The notes below the pieces were generated by a model, which saw only the letters and a list, made by a program, of their open reading frames with translations, was not told the origin of the DNA and did not search any database. From contig NZ_QKXH01000016.1 in assembly GCF_003254745.1 (NCBI RefSeq), forward strand, positions 1 through 47,560: a stretch of 47,560 nucleotides of DNA, in the 5' to 3' direction. A program made the translations under genes and the position numbers. This DNA is from Flavobacterium aquariorum. GTDB lineage: Bacteria > Bacteroidota > Bacteroidia > Flavobacteriales > Flavobacteriaceae. Shown here in pieces: positions 26,921 to 36,531 of this stretch (position 1 is the first letter of the stretch; the number at the start of each line of letters is the position of its first letter).

Positions 26921-27000
26921 GCCCGGATGGCGGAATTGGTAGACGCGCTGGTCTCAAACACCTGTGGGAAACCGTGCCGGTTCGACTCCGGCTCCGGGTA
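26921..27000 (+). tRNA. tRNA-Leu (anticodon CAA)
   Basis: A class II tRNA with a long variable arm. The acceptor arms are GCCCGGA and TCCGGGT, followed by discriminator A at 27000. The D-loop contains AATTGGTAGA. The anticodon loop CTCAAAC gives CAA, which reads UUG. The T arm is CCGGTTCGACTCCGG. CCA is not encoded. Confidence 0.96.
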
Positions 27001-27001
27001 C

Positions 27002-27031
27002 AAAAACCTCTTCGAAAGAAGAGGTTTTTTT
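27002..27031 (+). terminator. Intrinsic terminator after tRNA-Leu
   Basis: A 12-bp stem (27002-27013 with 27018-27029) is closed by a GAAA tetraloop and followed by a T run. It starts one base after the tRNA discriminator base. Confidence 0.92.
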
Positions 27032-27172
27032 GGTTTTATGCGGTTTTTGAATCTTCCAAATCCCTTCTTTTGTTTAAATCCTAAGTATTTTACAATCAGT
27101 ATCATTTTTTTTCCTGTATGATAATTTATAAAGATTTTTTGTCGTAAACTTGTAAGTGTAAAATAAACACTT

Positions 27173-29104
27173 ATGATCATGAAGAAAATATGCAGTATCA
27201 TTTTATTGACTCTTTCGCTAAATTCATTTGCTAATGAAGCTACCAATTATTCGTTTGTCAATGTTGATAGAACGATAAAAGTTGAATTTCATTTGACTTC
27301 GAAGAAAACACCTTCTTACAAAGTTTTCTTCAAAAATAAATTGGTCATCAATACTTCTGAGCTTGGTCTTTTGCGTGAAGATGCTAATTTTTATACAGAC
27401 ATGGAGATTATAAAAGTGTCTGAAGCCAAAGCTTTAAACTTCAATTATTACATGCTTCAGGGGAAACGGAATAAAATAAGTTATAGCGCCAATCAATATA
27501 CTGTGAGTTTGCAAAACAGTACTGGTGAGGGCATGGAAATTATTTTTCAGCTTTCCCGTGACGGAATCGGTTTGCGATACCATTTTCCTAAAACTTCCAA
27601 TGATATAAAAAAAATAAAGGAAGAGAAAACCACTTATAATTTTGATGCTTCCGCAAAAGCATGGTTTCAGCCGATGTCTAAAGCTAAAACGGGATGGAAA
27701 GAAACCAATCCGTCTTATGAAGAGCATTATTCAATGGGTGTTCCAGCAAATACAAAACCAGCCATTGGGGAAGGGTGGGTGTATCCTGCATTGTTTAATT
27801 CCAATGATGCTTGGGTTTTGATTACTGAAACTGGATTGCAAGGCAATTATTGTGGTAGCCGATTGGTTTATAATGATTCCTCAAAAGCATTGCAGGTAAC
27901 TTTTCCGCAAAAGGAAGAAATTTTTCCAAACGGTGCACTTAATCCAGAATCACAATTGCCTTGGTACACTCCTTGGCGGATCATTACTATTGGTTCTTTG
28001 AAAACCATTACAGAAAGTACCTTGGGAACCGATTTGGCCGATCCTGCCATTCCTATGGATACTTCTTTTATCAAAAGTGGTTTGTCTTCTTGGAGTTGGG
28101 TTTTGCTAAAGGATGAGTCAGTTAATTTTGAAACTAGCTTGCAATTTATTGATTATGCCTCCAGTATGAATTGGCCGTATTGTTTGATTGATGCCGATTG
28201 GGATACCAGAATAGGCGATGCAAAAATGAAAGAGTTAGTGGCTCATGCCACAGCAAAAAATGTAAAACTGTTGGTTTGGTACAACTCATCAGGGTCTTGG
28301 AATAGTACGGAGTACCACCCGAAAGGGAAATTATTAACGCATGAAGGTAGAGTTAAGGAATTTTCAAAACTAAAAGAAATGGGAATTGCTGGGATCAAAG
28401 TAGATTTTTTTGGTGGCGACGGACAATCGATGATTGTGTATTATCACGCTATGCTGAAAGATGCAGCGACTCATCAATTGTTAATCAACTTTCACGGTGC
28501 AACTTTGCCAAGAGGCTGGCAACGTACGTATCCTAATTTATTGACTACCGAGGCCATTAAAGGAGAGGAGTACATTACGTTTACGCAAGAAACTGCCGAT
28601 TTGCAGCCGAGCCATTGCGCGATGCTTCCTTTCGCCCGAAACGTTTTTGATCCAATGGATTTCACGCCTATGGTATTGGATTCTATCCCGAATATCAAGC
28701 GCAAAACGACACCTGCTTTTGAGTTGGCTTTGCCCGTTTTGTTCTTATCCGGAATTCAGCATATTGCTGAAACGCCTGCGGGAATGGCCAAAATGCCAAA
28801 ATATGTGGTTGATTATCTAAAAGACATTCCAACGAATTGGGATGACTCTAAATTTATAGATGGATACCCGGGAAAGTACATCGTTATGGCAAGAAAAAGA
28901 GAAAATGTTTGGCATATCGTAGGAATTAATGGAGAAAATACGTCCAAAGAAATAGAAATTGATTTGTCATTTGTGATTAATGAATCCGGTTATATTATTC
29001 TGGAAAATGATAAAGGTTTTCAACAGCAGATTATTTCAAAATCAAAAAACAAAAAATTCAAAGTAACAATGAAACCCAATGGTGGTTTTGTGTTGAAAGT
29101 GTAA
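27173..29104 (+). CDS. Glycoside hydrolase family 97 enzyme (probably alpha-galactosidase/alpha-glucosidase)
   Basis: A 643-residue exported glycosidase. The signal peptide (KKICSIILLTLSLNSFA) ends near residue 20; ATG codons at 27173 and 27179 are both possible starts. An N-terminal beta-sandwich (about 25-275) with RDGIGLRYHFP is followed by a TIM barrel (about 285-555) and a small C-terminal beta domain. GIKVDFF puts an Asp at residue 411, and TTEAIKGEEY puts a Glu at 460. In GH97, retaining members use an Asp at the first position while inverting SusB-type enzymes do not, so I infer a retaining, alpha-galactosidase-like member. No T9SS tail is present, so it is probably periplasmic. No sus genes are adjacent. 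Confidence 0.88.
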   Translation: MIMKKICSIILLTLSLNSFANEATNYSFVNVDRTIKVEFHLTSKKTPSYKVFFKNKLVINTSELGLLREDANFYTDMEIIKVSEAKALNFNYYMLQGKRNKISYSANQYTVSLQNSTGEGMEIIFQLSRDGIGLRYHFPKTSNDIKKIKEEKTTYNFDASAKAWFQPMSKAKTGWKETNPSYEEHYSMGVPANTKPAIGEGWVYPALFNSNDAWVLITETGLQGNYCGSRLVYNDSSKALQVTFPQKEEIFPNGALNPESQLPWYTPWRIITIGSLKTITESTLGTDLADPAIPMDTSFIKSGLSSWSWVLLKDESVNFETSLQFIDYASSMNWPYCLIDADWDTRIGDAKMKELVAHATAKNVKLLVWYNSSGSWNSTEYHPKGKLLTHEGRVKEFSKLKEMGIAGIKVDFFGGDGQSMIVYYHAMLKDAATHQLLINFHGATLPRGWQRTYPNLLTTEAIKGEEYITFTQETADLQPSHCAMLPFARNVFDPMDFTPMVLDSIPNIKRKTTPAFELALPVLFLSGIQHIAETPAGMAKMPKYVVDYLKDIPTNWDDSKFIDGYPGKYIVMARKRENVWHIVGINGENTSKEIEIDLSFVINESGYIILENDKGFQQQIISKSKNKKFKVTMKPNGGFVLKV

Positions 29105-29137
29105 AGAAATGAAATAGTTGAAGTTTAATTAGGTGGT

Positions 29138-29187
29138 TAATGCTGGTGTAGCAAATAATAAAAATCTTATTTGTTATGCCGGCATTA
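29138..29187 (+). terminator. Long hairpin after the GH97 gene
   Basis: A 21-bp stem (29138-29158 with 29167-29187) pairs completely in plus-strand RNA if three G-U pairs are allowed. The minus-strand RNA would have A-C mismatches instead, so it reads as a plus-strand element. The T run after it is weak (TGTTTT). Confidence 0.65.
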
Positions 29188-29534
29188 TGTTTTAAGTGTC
29201 TGGTCTAGTTTTTTGAGTTTATATCTGTATTTTTTTGGTAGCTTTTTTAATTTTTAAATTGGAAACTAAAGTATTAGTTTATTGGTGTAGAACCTTTGTT
29301 CAGATTTAAATATTAGAATGATAAAAAAACGATGAAGCATGTTTTTTAATCGACGAAACCAAAAAATGCTAAGAAAAAGTAGCGGTAAGATACTAATTTA
29401 TGAACATTTGCGCTGACTACATCGTTATAGTTTTATTGGAAAAAAAAACACATTGTTGTAAAGTAAATAAAGGGTTACTTTTAAAGCCTTGTGTGTTACC
29501 AAATCGTTATTTTTTTAACAATAAAAATAGATTG
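29188..29534. other. AT-rich intergenic leader upstream of the type B giant protein
   Basis: No gene is supported. The frame of the downstream gene is open from an ATG at 29400, but residues before 29535 lack signal-peptide character and look non-coding. No perfect TAnnTTTG motif was found. Confidence 0.5.
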
Positions 29535-32500
29535 ATGAAAATAAAACTACGTTTAATTTTAATAATTGCTATTATATTAAGTAATGGAATAATTGCTTCA
29601 AATTTTGATAATTTGACATTATTAACTAAAAACAAAGGAGAAGTATTACTTTTTAAACGTTCAAAAAGCATAAAAGGTTTGCATCTGACTTCCTCTGAAA
29701 AGTGCGATGTTTTAGCAATAGTCACTCCACCTACAACAACTGCAGGAAGTTCTTGTGGTCCAGGTGTAATAAATCTCTCGGCTATAGGGGCAAGTGGGGA
29801 TATTATAGAATGGTATGCTAGCCAGACCAGTACAACGGTTTTGGCTACCGGAAATAATTATAGTCCCAATGTATCAGCAACAACTACTTTTTATGTGTCT
29901 GCTAGATCTGGTTTAGGAACTAGTACGCGCGTTCCAGTGGTGGCATCAGTTTATAATACTCCTCCATCAGTTTTGTTGTCGTCAAATCCTATAAATAATA
30001 CTTCAAATCCCTTATGTTTGGGAACGTCAATAACTTTTACTGCTAATGGTGGTGCCGATTTATTTGAATTTTCGGTTGACGGTGTTGTCAAGCAAGCAAT
30101 GTCAAGCAGCAGAGTTTTTACGACAAATACTTTGACTAACGGACAAATGGTGAGTGTCCGATCTCGATATGCAGTGACATTAGACGGATCTCTTACAGAA
30201 AATGCATGGGGGACAGGTGCTTTGGAAGATAATATTCTTTCTGCTTCATTATCTGGATTAGCGGCAAATGGGTATGTAAATGCCTTAAAAATTAGCCCGA
30301 CCGAAGATAAATTAGTTTTTGGTATTGCCGGTAAAGCTTTGAATTATAGAAGGATTATGATCTTTTTGGATACCAAGTCAGGAGGATTTAATGTTTCCAA
30401 TTATGGAGATGAAAATGGGTCACTCCCAGATGTAAGGGCTTTTAATTATTTCAACAATAACCCAAGTACTTTTGATTCATATTTTGCTGCTGATTATTGT
30501 ATTGCAATTGCTACGGATGCTGGTGAAGCAAATTATTATGCCGATTTAATTGAATTGAAAAGTGGAAATTCTACAAAAACATATTTGGGTACTGCGGCTA
30601 CAGGTTCGCCAACTGCTGTGATGGGAGTAAATAAGAACAATACTGGCTCTTCAGATTATAATTTGGGATTTGAAGTTGAAGTTTCAAAGGCATTAGTTGG
30701 ATACACCGGCGGTGATATTAAGTTTTTTGCCTTTACAATGCAGGACAATTCTTCATCCAATTATAATGTTACCAACTCATTTTTGAGCCCAGCTACAAGG
30801 ACTGGCGACTATGGTAGTGGAGCTATTGACTATAATCTGGAAGCGCCAAATCCAGTTGTGGTGGCAGGAACAGCTTTGACCCCTTGTTATTCTACAGCAA
30901 ATATGATTATGAATTTTGCAGCTAGCCCAACTGTGGCTACAGTAGGAGGAAATCAATCCAGATGTTCGTTAACTAGTGCAGTTTTAGGAGGTAATACACC
31001 ATCAATTGGAACGGGAGTTTGGTCTAAAAAATCAGGTCCGGGGACGGCTGCTTTTAGTGATAGTTCACTTGGGAATGCTACTGCCACTGTTAGTGCTGTT
31101 GGAACTTATGTTTTTACTTGGACAATTTCAAGTGGACAGTGTTCAGTTTCATCTGAAGATGTTACTGTAGTTTATAATGTTACGGATACTCCAACAGGTT
31201 TGTCCAATCAAAATTTTTGTAAATTAAATAGCCCAAAAGTATCTGATTTGGTTGCAATTGGGAATAATATTGAATGGTTTGCAACGGCTGTTGGCGGAAC
31301 AGCAATTCCTGTTAGTACTGATTTGGCAACGGGTTCCTATTTCGCAGAACAAACCAATGCAACCACTTCCTGTAAAAGTATTTCTCGTTTACAAGTAGAT
31401 GTTATTGTGGATAATCCTGCGGGACCAATGGTCGGCGCAACTCAAACATTCTGTAATGCCGCTAAAGTATCCGACTTATCGGCAAGTGGTGTAGCTATAA
31501 AATGGTATGCTGCTCCTACAGGTGGATTACCATTAAATCCTAATATAGTTTTAGTAAATGGAGAAACTTATTATGCTACTCAAACGGTGACAGGAACTCT
31601 TTCATGTGAAAGCTTTCCAAGAACTCCAACTACAGTTACTATTAATAATACACCTGTGCCTACTGGTTCTGGTTCTCAAGCGATCTGTAATTCTGGAACA
31701 ATTTCTGATTTAGTGGCGTCGGGACTGGGTACTATCAAATGGTACGCAAATCTAGCCGGAGGGAGCGCACTTTCAGCTTCGACGACTTTGGTTTCAGGAA
31801 CTGCTTATTATGCTTCTCAAACTATCGGTACCTGTGAAAGTGCCACGAGATATTCACTTACAGTTACAATAAATAATCCTCAGATTCCCGTAAGTGGTGG
31901 AAACCAATCGGTTTGTGCAACAGATCCTTTGCAAACCTTAGTCGCAACAGCTACAGTTTCGTTAGGGACTATTGTTTGGTATGATGCGATGACAAATGGG
32001 AATGTTGTTACAAGTCCATTTTTAAATTCAATTGGTTCTATTACTTATTATGCACAAAATAATATAGCATCCTGTTCCAGTATTTCTAGAATGCCAGTTA
32101 CATTAGAAATAAAAGATTCGCCATTTTTAAATGTGACGGCAAAAACGTGTTCCCCTGATTTGTTGACCTATACTGTTGATTTTATTGCGGCAAGTGGTAG
32201 CGTAATTGCAAGAGCGCCAGCTGTTGGCGTGATAATAGGAAATTCGATAAGCAATATTCCAGCTGGAACAAATATTACTATTAGTGCAGATAAAGGAAAT
32301 GGTTGTCTTGAAACATTTGCTGTAACGGCTCCAAATTGTGCATGTGCAGTTATAAATAATCCTATTAGTGGCGGAGATAAATCAATATGTGAAGGACAAG
32401 TAAATCCAACTTTGTCAGCCTCAGTTAATAGCGGCGAAACAGTTGATTGGTATAGTACTAGCAGTGGTGGTGCTCTGATAACTAATAATTTAAACTATAC

Positions 32501-35500
32501 ACCTATAGTTACTTTACCTGGAGTCTATACTTATTATTCCGAAGCCAGAAAAACGGTTGATGGATGTTTGAGCTCTAGTAGAACTGCGGTATCGTTAACT
32601 ATTAATTCGCAATCAAAACCAACTGGTGCAGCTACTCAGACATTTTGTGAATCTCAAAATGCAACTATTGGAGATTTAATGGCTATTGGAGCTGGAATAA
32701 AATGGTATGCGAATGCTGTTGGCGGTTCACCATTGTCCACTACAGATGTTTTAGTTGATTCAGAAGATTATTATGCTTCTCAAACCGCAACAACAGGTTT
32801 GCTTTGCGAGAGTGTAGATAGGCTAAAAGTTATCATTATAATTAATAAGCCGGCTGCTCCAACAACAACGGATTCGAATCCCGTTTTTTGTAATTCGGCC
32901 ACTGTAGCCGATTTAATTGTTACTGGAACCAATGTGAAATGGTATGATTCTTTGGGGACTTTATTGACACCAAGTTCAGTTTTGGTAAATGGTGTTTATT
33001 CTGCAACACAAACTATATCTGGTTGTGAAAGTGTATCTAAATTGAATGTAACGGTTACCATTAATAAGCCTTCAGTAATAACTTTATCGGATATGGCACC
33101 TATTTTTTGTGAATCTACAAATGCTTCTGTTGCTTCTCTTACAGCCACAGCAACTTCTGGGGTAAACATAAAATGGTATTCGTCGTCTACAGGAAATACT
33201 CCATTACCGGATTCAACTCCTTTGACAAATGCCCTGTATTATGGTTCCCAAACGGTATCGGGTTGCGAAAGTTCACCAAGAGTTGTTGCTAATGTCACCA
33301 TAAATGCGCCTTCTAGCCCTACAGGCAATGGAATACAGTCGTTTTGTTCTAGTAAATTCGCAAAAATTTCGGACTTAATAGTAACGGGAAGTGCCCCGAT
33401 TGTATGGTATGATGCAATGGTTTCTGGAAGTTCTTTACTTGGAACTACTCCTTTAGTTGATGGAACAAAGTATTATGCTACGCAAAATGTTTCGGGATGT
33501 GAAAGTGTGAATCGCCTTGAGGTTTTAGCCGTAATTGTTGATCCGTTGACTCCAACAGCTGATTCTGTGGTACCTCTTTTTTGTGAATCTCAAAACGCAA
33601 CATTAAATTCGATTGTTTTAAAAGGAATCATAAACAATTCAAATGTAATTTGGTATGATGCTGCAACTGGGGGAACTATTTTATCTTCAAACACCATGAT
33701 TGCAGTTGGAGGAAACTATTATGCATCGCAACAATCGACTACACCTTTAATTGGTTGTGAAAGCATTAATAGATTGATGGTAAGTCCTGTTTTAGATAAA
33801 CAACAATCTCCTATCATAGATAGCGTAAAGCAGCCAACATGTGGAGTAAATACTGGCAGTGTTTTATTTAGCGGATTGCCAGCCGGAAGTTGGACTATAA
33901 TTCCGTCAATAGGTAGCGCAGTTATTGGTTCGGGTATTAATTATTTATTTACTGGTCTAGTAGCAGCCAATGATTATACTTTTAAAATTTCGAATGCCAA
34001 TGGATGTACTTCGGTGACTTCGACTCCTGTTGTGAAAATAAATGTTGTTCCAACTGCTCCAATAGTTCCAACAGTTTCTTATAGCATTCAGCCCACATGC
34101 TCAATTCCAACTGGTACAATTGTAATAACTCCTCAGACAGGAATGGAATATAGTTTGGACGGAACGACCTATCAATCATCAAATGAGCTTGCTGGACTTA
34201 GTCCAAATAATTATACGTTGTCTGTTCGAAATGTTTTGGATGCTACTTGTTCCGCTGTATCAGGTACTACTACCAAAATCGATGCTGTTCCAACAGCTCC
34301 TGTTGTTCCGACAGCTCTAAGTGTTGTTCAACCTACTTGCGGAACACCATCGGGAACGATTACTATTGTTTCTCAAACAGGAATGGAATACAGTTTGGAT
34401 GGAACGACCTATCAATCATCAAATGAGTTTGCTGGACTTAGTCCAAATAATTATACGTTGTCCGTTCGAAATGTTTTGGATGCTACTTGTTCATCTGTAT
34501 CAGGCACTACCACCAAAATCAATGCTGTTCCTGTTGCTCCTGTTGTTCCGACAGTCCTGAGTATTGTCCAACCTACTTGCGGAGTGCCATCGGGAACGAT
34601 TGCTGTTGTTTCTCAAACAGGGATGGAATACAGTTTGGATGGAACAACCTATCAATCATCAAATGTGTTTGCCGGACTTATTCCAAATAATTATGCCTTG
34701 TCTGTTCGAAATATTGGAGATGTTACTTGTATGGCTTCATCATTGGTAAATACTACTATAGATGCAAAACCATTAGCTCCAGCAACACCAGCTCTTTTAA
34801 ATGTGTTTCAGCCTAGTTGTTCAGTACCTTTTGGAGCAATTGAAATAGCAAGCATTGCTGGAGTTGAATACAGTATTGGTAATGGTTATCAAGATAATCC
34901 TGAGTTTTTAAATTTAGCACCAGGGAACTATAAAATAAGTGTCAGGTATAGAAACAATGTCACTTGCGAAACTTTTGGTTCGGATCAATTAGTAAGTGCA
35001 ATACCGCCTGATATCCAATTTGAATCGTCTTGGACTTGTCAATCCAATAAATATGAATTAACAGCCAGTCCGTTGTCAAATTCGTATGATCCAGATGCTG
35101 TTGAATATATTTGGAAAGATCAAAACGGGAATGCAGTTGGAACCAATTCTAATGTTTTGAATGTAAATGATGTTATCGATGCTACTGCCGAAACAGAAAG
35201 TTTTCCTCTAACTTATAGTCTTACCGTAAAATCAAATTCGACGAGTTGTGAAACAACTTCAAATGTTGTAATTGAATCAATATACTGTGATATTCAAAAA
35301 GGAATTTCTCCTGATGGGAATGGTTCTAATGACTACTTTGATTTGCGATTAATGGATGTAAAAAAACTAGAAGTATTCAATAGATATGGTCTTCAAGTGT
35401 ATAGTAGGTCAAATTATACCGATCAGTGGAATGGTCAGACCAATAGTGGTGAAGCGCTTCCAAGTGCTACCTATTATTATGTTATTGAGTTTAATAATGG

Positions 35501-35543
35501 CAAATCAAAAACAGGATGGATTTATTTAATTAGAGAGAATTAA
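29535..35543 (+). CDS. Giant Ig-repeat surface protein with T9SS type B (CHU_C) sorting domain
   Basis: 2002 residues from the ATG at 29535, chosen because a signal peptide (KLRLILIIAIILSNGIIAS) follows. A domain at about 212-439 begins LDGSLTENAWG and recalls DOMON/CBM9-type modules (low confidence). About eleven Ig-like repeats (about 552-1418) share the pattern FC...DL.A.G..IKWY...GG...YYASQT...CES.R. Four 80-residue SprB-like repeats follow (about 1519-1825). The C-terminus is the gliding-motility-associated type B domain (ISPDGNGSNDYF, FNRYGLQVY, GQTNSGEALPSATYYY). It is followed by its probable partners, a PorP/SprF-like protein and an OmpA-family protein, 52 bp away. The protein is likely a cell-surface adhesin exported by the T9SS. 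Confidence 0.92.
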   Translation: MKIKLRLILIIAIILSNGIIASNFDNLTLLTKNKGEVLLFKRSKSIKGLHLTSSEKCDVLAIVTPPTTTAGSSCGPGVINLSAIGASGDIIEWYASQTSTTVLATGNNYSPNVSATTTFYVSARSGLGTSTRVPVVASVYNTPPSVLLSSNPINNTSNPLCLGTSITFTANGGADLFEFSVDGVVKQAMSSSRVFTTNTLTNGQMVSVRSRYAVTLDGSLTENAWGTGALEDNILSASLSGLAANGYVNALKISPTEDKLVFGIAGKALNYRRIMIFLDTKSGGFNVSNYGDENGSLPDVRAFNYFNNNPSTFDSYFAADYCIAIATDAGEANYYADLIELKSGNSTKTYLGTAATGSPTAVMGVNKNNTGSSDYNLGFEVEVSKALVGYTGGDIKFFAFTMQDNSSSNYNVTNSFLSPATRTGDYGSGAIDYNLEAPNPVVVAGTALTPCYSTANMIMNFAASPTVATVGGNQSRCSLTSAVLGGNTPSIGTGVWSKKSGPGTAAFSDSSLGNATATVSAVGTYVFTWTISSGQCSVSSEDVTVVYNVTDTPTGLSNQNFCKLNSPKVSDLVAIGNNIEWFATAVGGTAIPVSTDLATGSYFAEQTNATTSCKSISRLQVDVIVDNPAGPMVGATQTFCNAAKVSDLSASGVAIKWYAAPTGGLPLNPNIVLVNGETYYATQTVTGTLSCESFPRTPTTVTINNTPVPTGSGSQAICNSGTISDLVASGLGTIKWYANLAGGSALSASTTLVSGTAYYASQTIGTCESATRYSLTVTINNPQIPVSGGNQSVCATDPLQTLVATATVSLGTIVWYDAMTNGNVVTSPFLNSIGSITYYAQNNIASCSSISRMPVTLEIKDSPFLNVTAKTCSPDLLTYTVDFIAASGSVIARAPAVGVIIGNSISNIPAGTNITISADKGNGCLETFAVTAPNCACAVINNPISGGDKSICEGQVNPTLSASVNSGETVDWYSTSSGGALITNNLNYTPIVTLPGVYTYYSEARKTVDGCLSSSRTAVSLTINSQSKPTGAATQTFCESQNATIGDLMAIGAGIKWYANAVGGSPLSTTDVLVDSEDYYASQTATTGLLCESVDRLKVIIIINKPAAPTTTDSNPVFCNSATVADLIVTGTNVKWYDSLGTLLTPSSVLVNGVYSATQTISGCESVSKLNVTVTINKPSVITLSDMAPIFCESTNASVASLTATATSGVNIKWYSSSTGNTPLPDSTPLTNALYYGSQTVSGCESSPRVVANVTINAPSSPTGNGIQSFCSSKFAKISDLIVTGSAPIVWYDAMVSGSSLLGTTPLVDGTKYYATQNVSGCESVNRLEVLAVIVDPLTPTADSVVPLFCESQNATLNSIVLKGIINNSNVIWYDAATGGTILSSNTMIAVGGNYYASQQSTTPLIGCESINRLMVSPVLDKQQSPIIDSVKQPTCGVNTGSVLFSGLPAGSWTIIPSIGSAVIGSGINYLFTGLVAANDYTFKISNANGCTSVTSTPVVKINVVPTAPIVPTVSYSIQPTCSIPTGTIVITPQTGMEYSLDGTTYQSSNELAGLSPNNYTLSVRNVLDATCSAVSGTTTKIDAVPTAPVVPTALSVVQPTCGTPSGTITIVSQTGMEYSLDGTTYQSSNEFAGLSPNNYTLSVRNVLDATCSSVSGTTTKINAVPVAPVVPTVLSIVQPTCGVPSGTIAVVSQTGMEYSLDGTTYQSSNVFAGLIPNNYALSVRNIGDVTCMASSLVNTTIDAKPLAPATPALLNVFQPSCSVPFGAIEIASIAGVEYSIGNGYQDNPEFLNLAPGNYKISVRYRNNVTCETFGSDQLVSAIPPDIQFESSWTCQSNKYELTASPLSNSYDPDAVEYIWKDQNGNAVGTNSNVLNVNDVIDATAETESFPLTYSLTVKSNSTSCETTSNVVIESIYCDIQKGISPDGNGSNDYFDLRLMDVKKLEVFNRYGLQVYSRSNYTDQWNGQTNSGEALPSATYYYVIEFNNGKSKTGWIYLIREN
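34089..35009 (+). repeat. Four 240-bp tandem coding repeats
   Basis: Units start at 34089, 34329, 34569 and 34809, exactly 240 bp (80 residues) apart. Each begins QPTC or QPSC and contains an EYSLDGTTYQSSN-like stretch. Units 1-3 are close to identical at DNA level; the fourth is degenerate. Confidence 0.9.
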
Positions 35544-35595
35544 TAAAGACGTTTTTTGTATCAGCTTTCCTTTTTAGAAAAAAAATATTTAGAAT

Positions 35596-36513
35596 ATGAA
35601 TAAAATTTTACTGACTGCTTTACTATTTCTAGTGCTAGTTATTGATGTTAAGGCGCAACAAGATCCACAATATACCCAATACATGTATAATATGAATGTT
35701 ATAAATCCTGCTTATGCTGGGACAAAAGAGCATCTTACTTTTGGGTTATTGTACAGAAAACAATGGGTTAATATCGAAGATGCCCCAACCTCTTTTACTT
35801 TTTATGGTGAAGGGCCAACAGGGAAAAATATTGGAATTGGATTGTCTATTATTGCTGATAAAATTGGGCCAATTACCGAACAAAATGTTTACGGGGATTT
35901 TGCTTATAAATTGAAATTGAGTGAGAACAGTAATTTGTCTTTTGGAATTAAAGCGGGTGCTACTTTTCAAAAAGTTAATTTTTCTGAAATTATTTCGACA
36001 TTGCCAGATCCTTCAGAAGGTATTTTTGGTAAAAACAGCAATGATGTGGCTTTAAATTTAGGTACAGGTGTTTTTTATTATACTGATAAATATTACGTTT
36101 CTTTTTCGATACCCAATTTGATAAAAGCTGCTCATTTAGATTATGACGGAAAGCAATATGGTTCTGACGTTTCTCATTATTTTTTGACTGCAGGTTATGT
36201 TTTTGACCTTAATCCTAATTTAAAGTTTAAGCCATCATTTTTATTGAAATCAGCATTTAACGTTCCGGCTTCTTTGGATGTTTCTGCCAATTTTTTATAT
36301 CAGGAGAAAGTGGAATTAGGTGCTACTTATAGATTGCAGGATAGTTTTGGCTTGTTAGTGAACTTTAATGTTACTCGCGATTTAAGAATAGGATATGCTT
36401 ATGATCATATTGTTTCGGATTTGAATATTTCTACCTCTTCATCTCATGAGATAATTCTATTGTATGACTTTTTACCGGTCAAAAAAGTGTCGCTTTCTCC
36501 AAGGTTTTTCTAA
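35596..36513 (+). CDS. PorP/SprF-family T9SS outer-membrane protein
   Basis: 305 residues. A signal peptide (LLTALLFLVLVIDVKAQ) is followed by the family's opening signature QDPQYTQYMYNMNVINPAYAGT and then alternating beta strands of an outer-membrane barrel. In Flavobacterium johnsoniae, SprF is needed for secretion of the type B protein SprB. By analogy this protein probably serves the type B protein encoded directly upstream. An OmpA-family gene follows after 18 bp. Confidence 0.93.
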   Translation: MNKILLTALLFLVLVIDVKAQQDPQYTQYMYNMNVINPAYAGTKEHLTFGLLYRKQWVNIEDAPTSFTFYGEGPTGKNIGIGLSIIADKIGPITEQNVYGDFAYKLKLSENSNLSFGIKAGATFQKVNFSEIISTLPDPSEGIFGKNSNDVALNLGTGVFYYTDKYYVSFSIPNLIKAAHLDYDGKQYGSDVSHYFLTAGYVFDLNPNLKFKPSFLLKSAFNVPASLDVSANFLYQEKVELGATYRLQDSFGLLVNFNVTRDLRIGYAYDHIVSDLNISTSSSHEIILLYDFLPVKKVSLSPRFF

Positions 36514-36531
36514 TATTATACACAATTCGCA

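Noticed and set aside
26917..27246. 109-residue minus-strand open frame across the tRNA-Leu gene (and a short plus-strand one at 26927)
   Set aside because: Both are translations of the tRNA and its terminator, with no independent support.
29400..29534. N-terminal 45-residue extension of the first type B giant protein
   Set aside because: The signal peptide begins at the ATG at 29535. The upstream residues are hydrophilic and cysteine-rich with no family resemblance.
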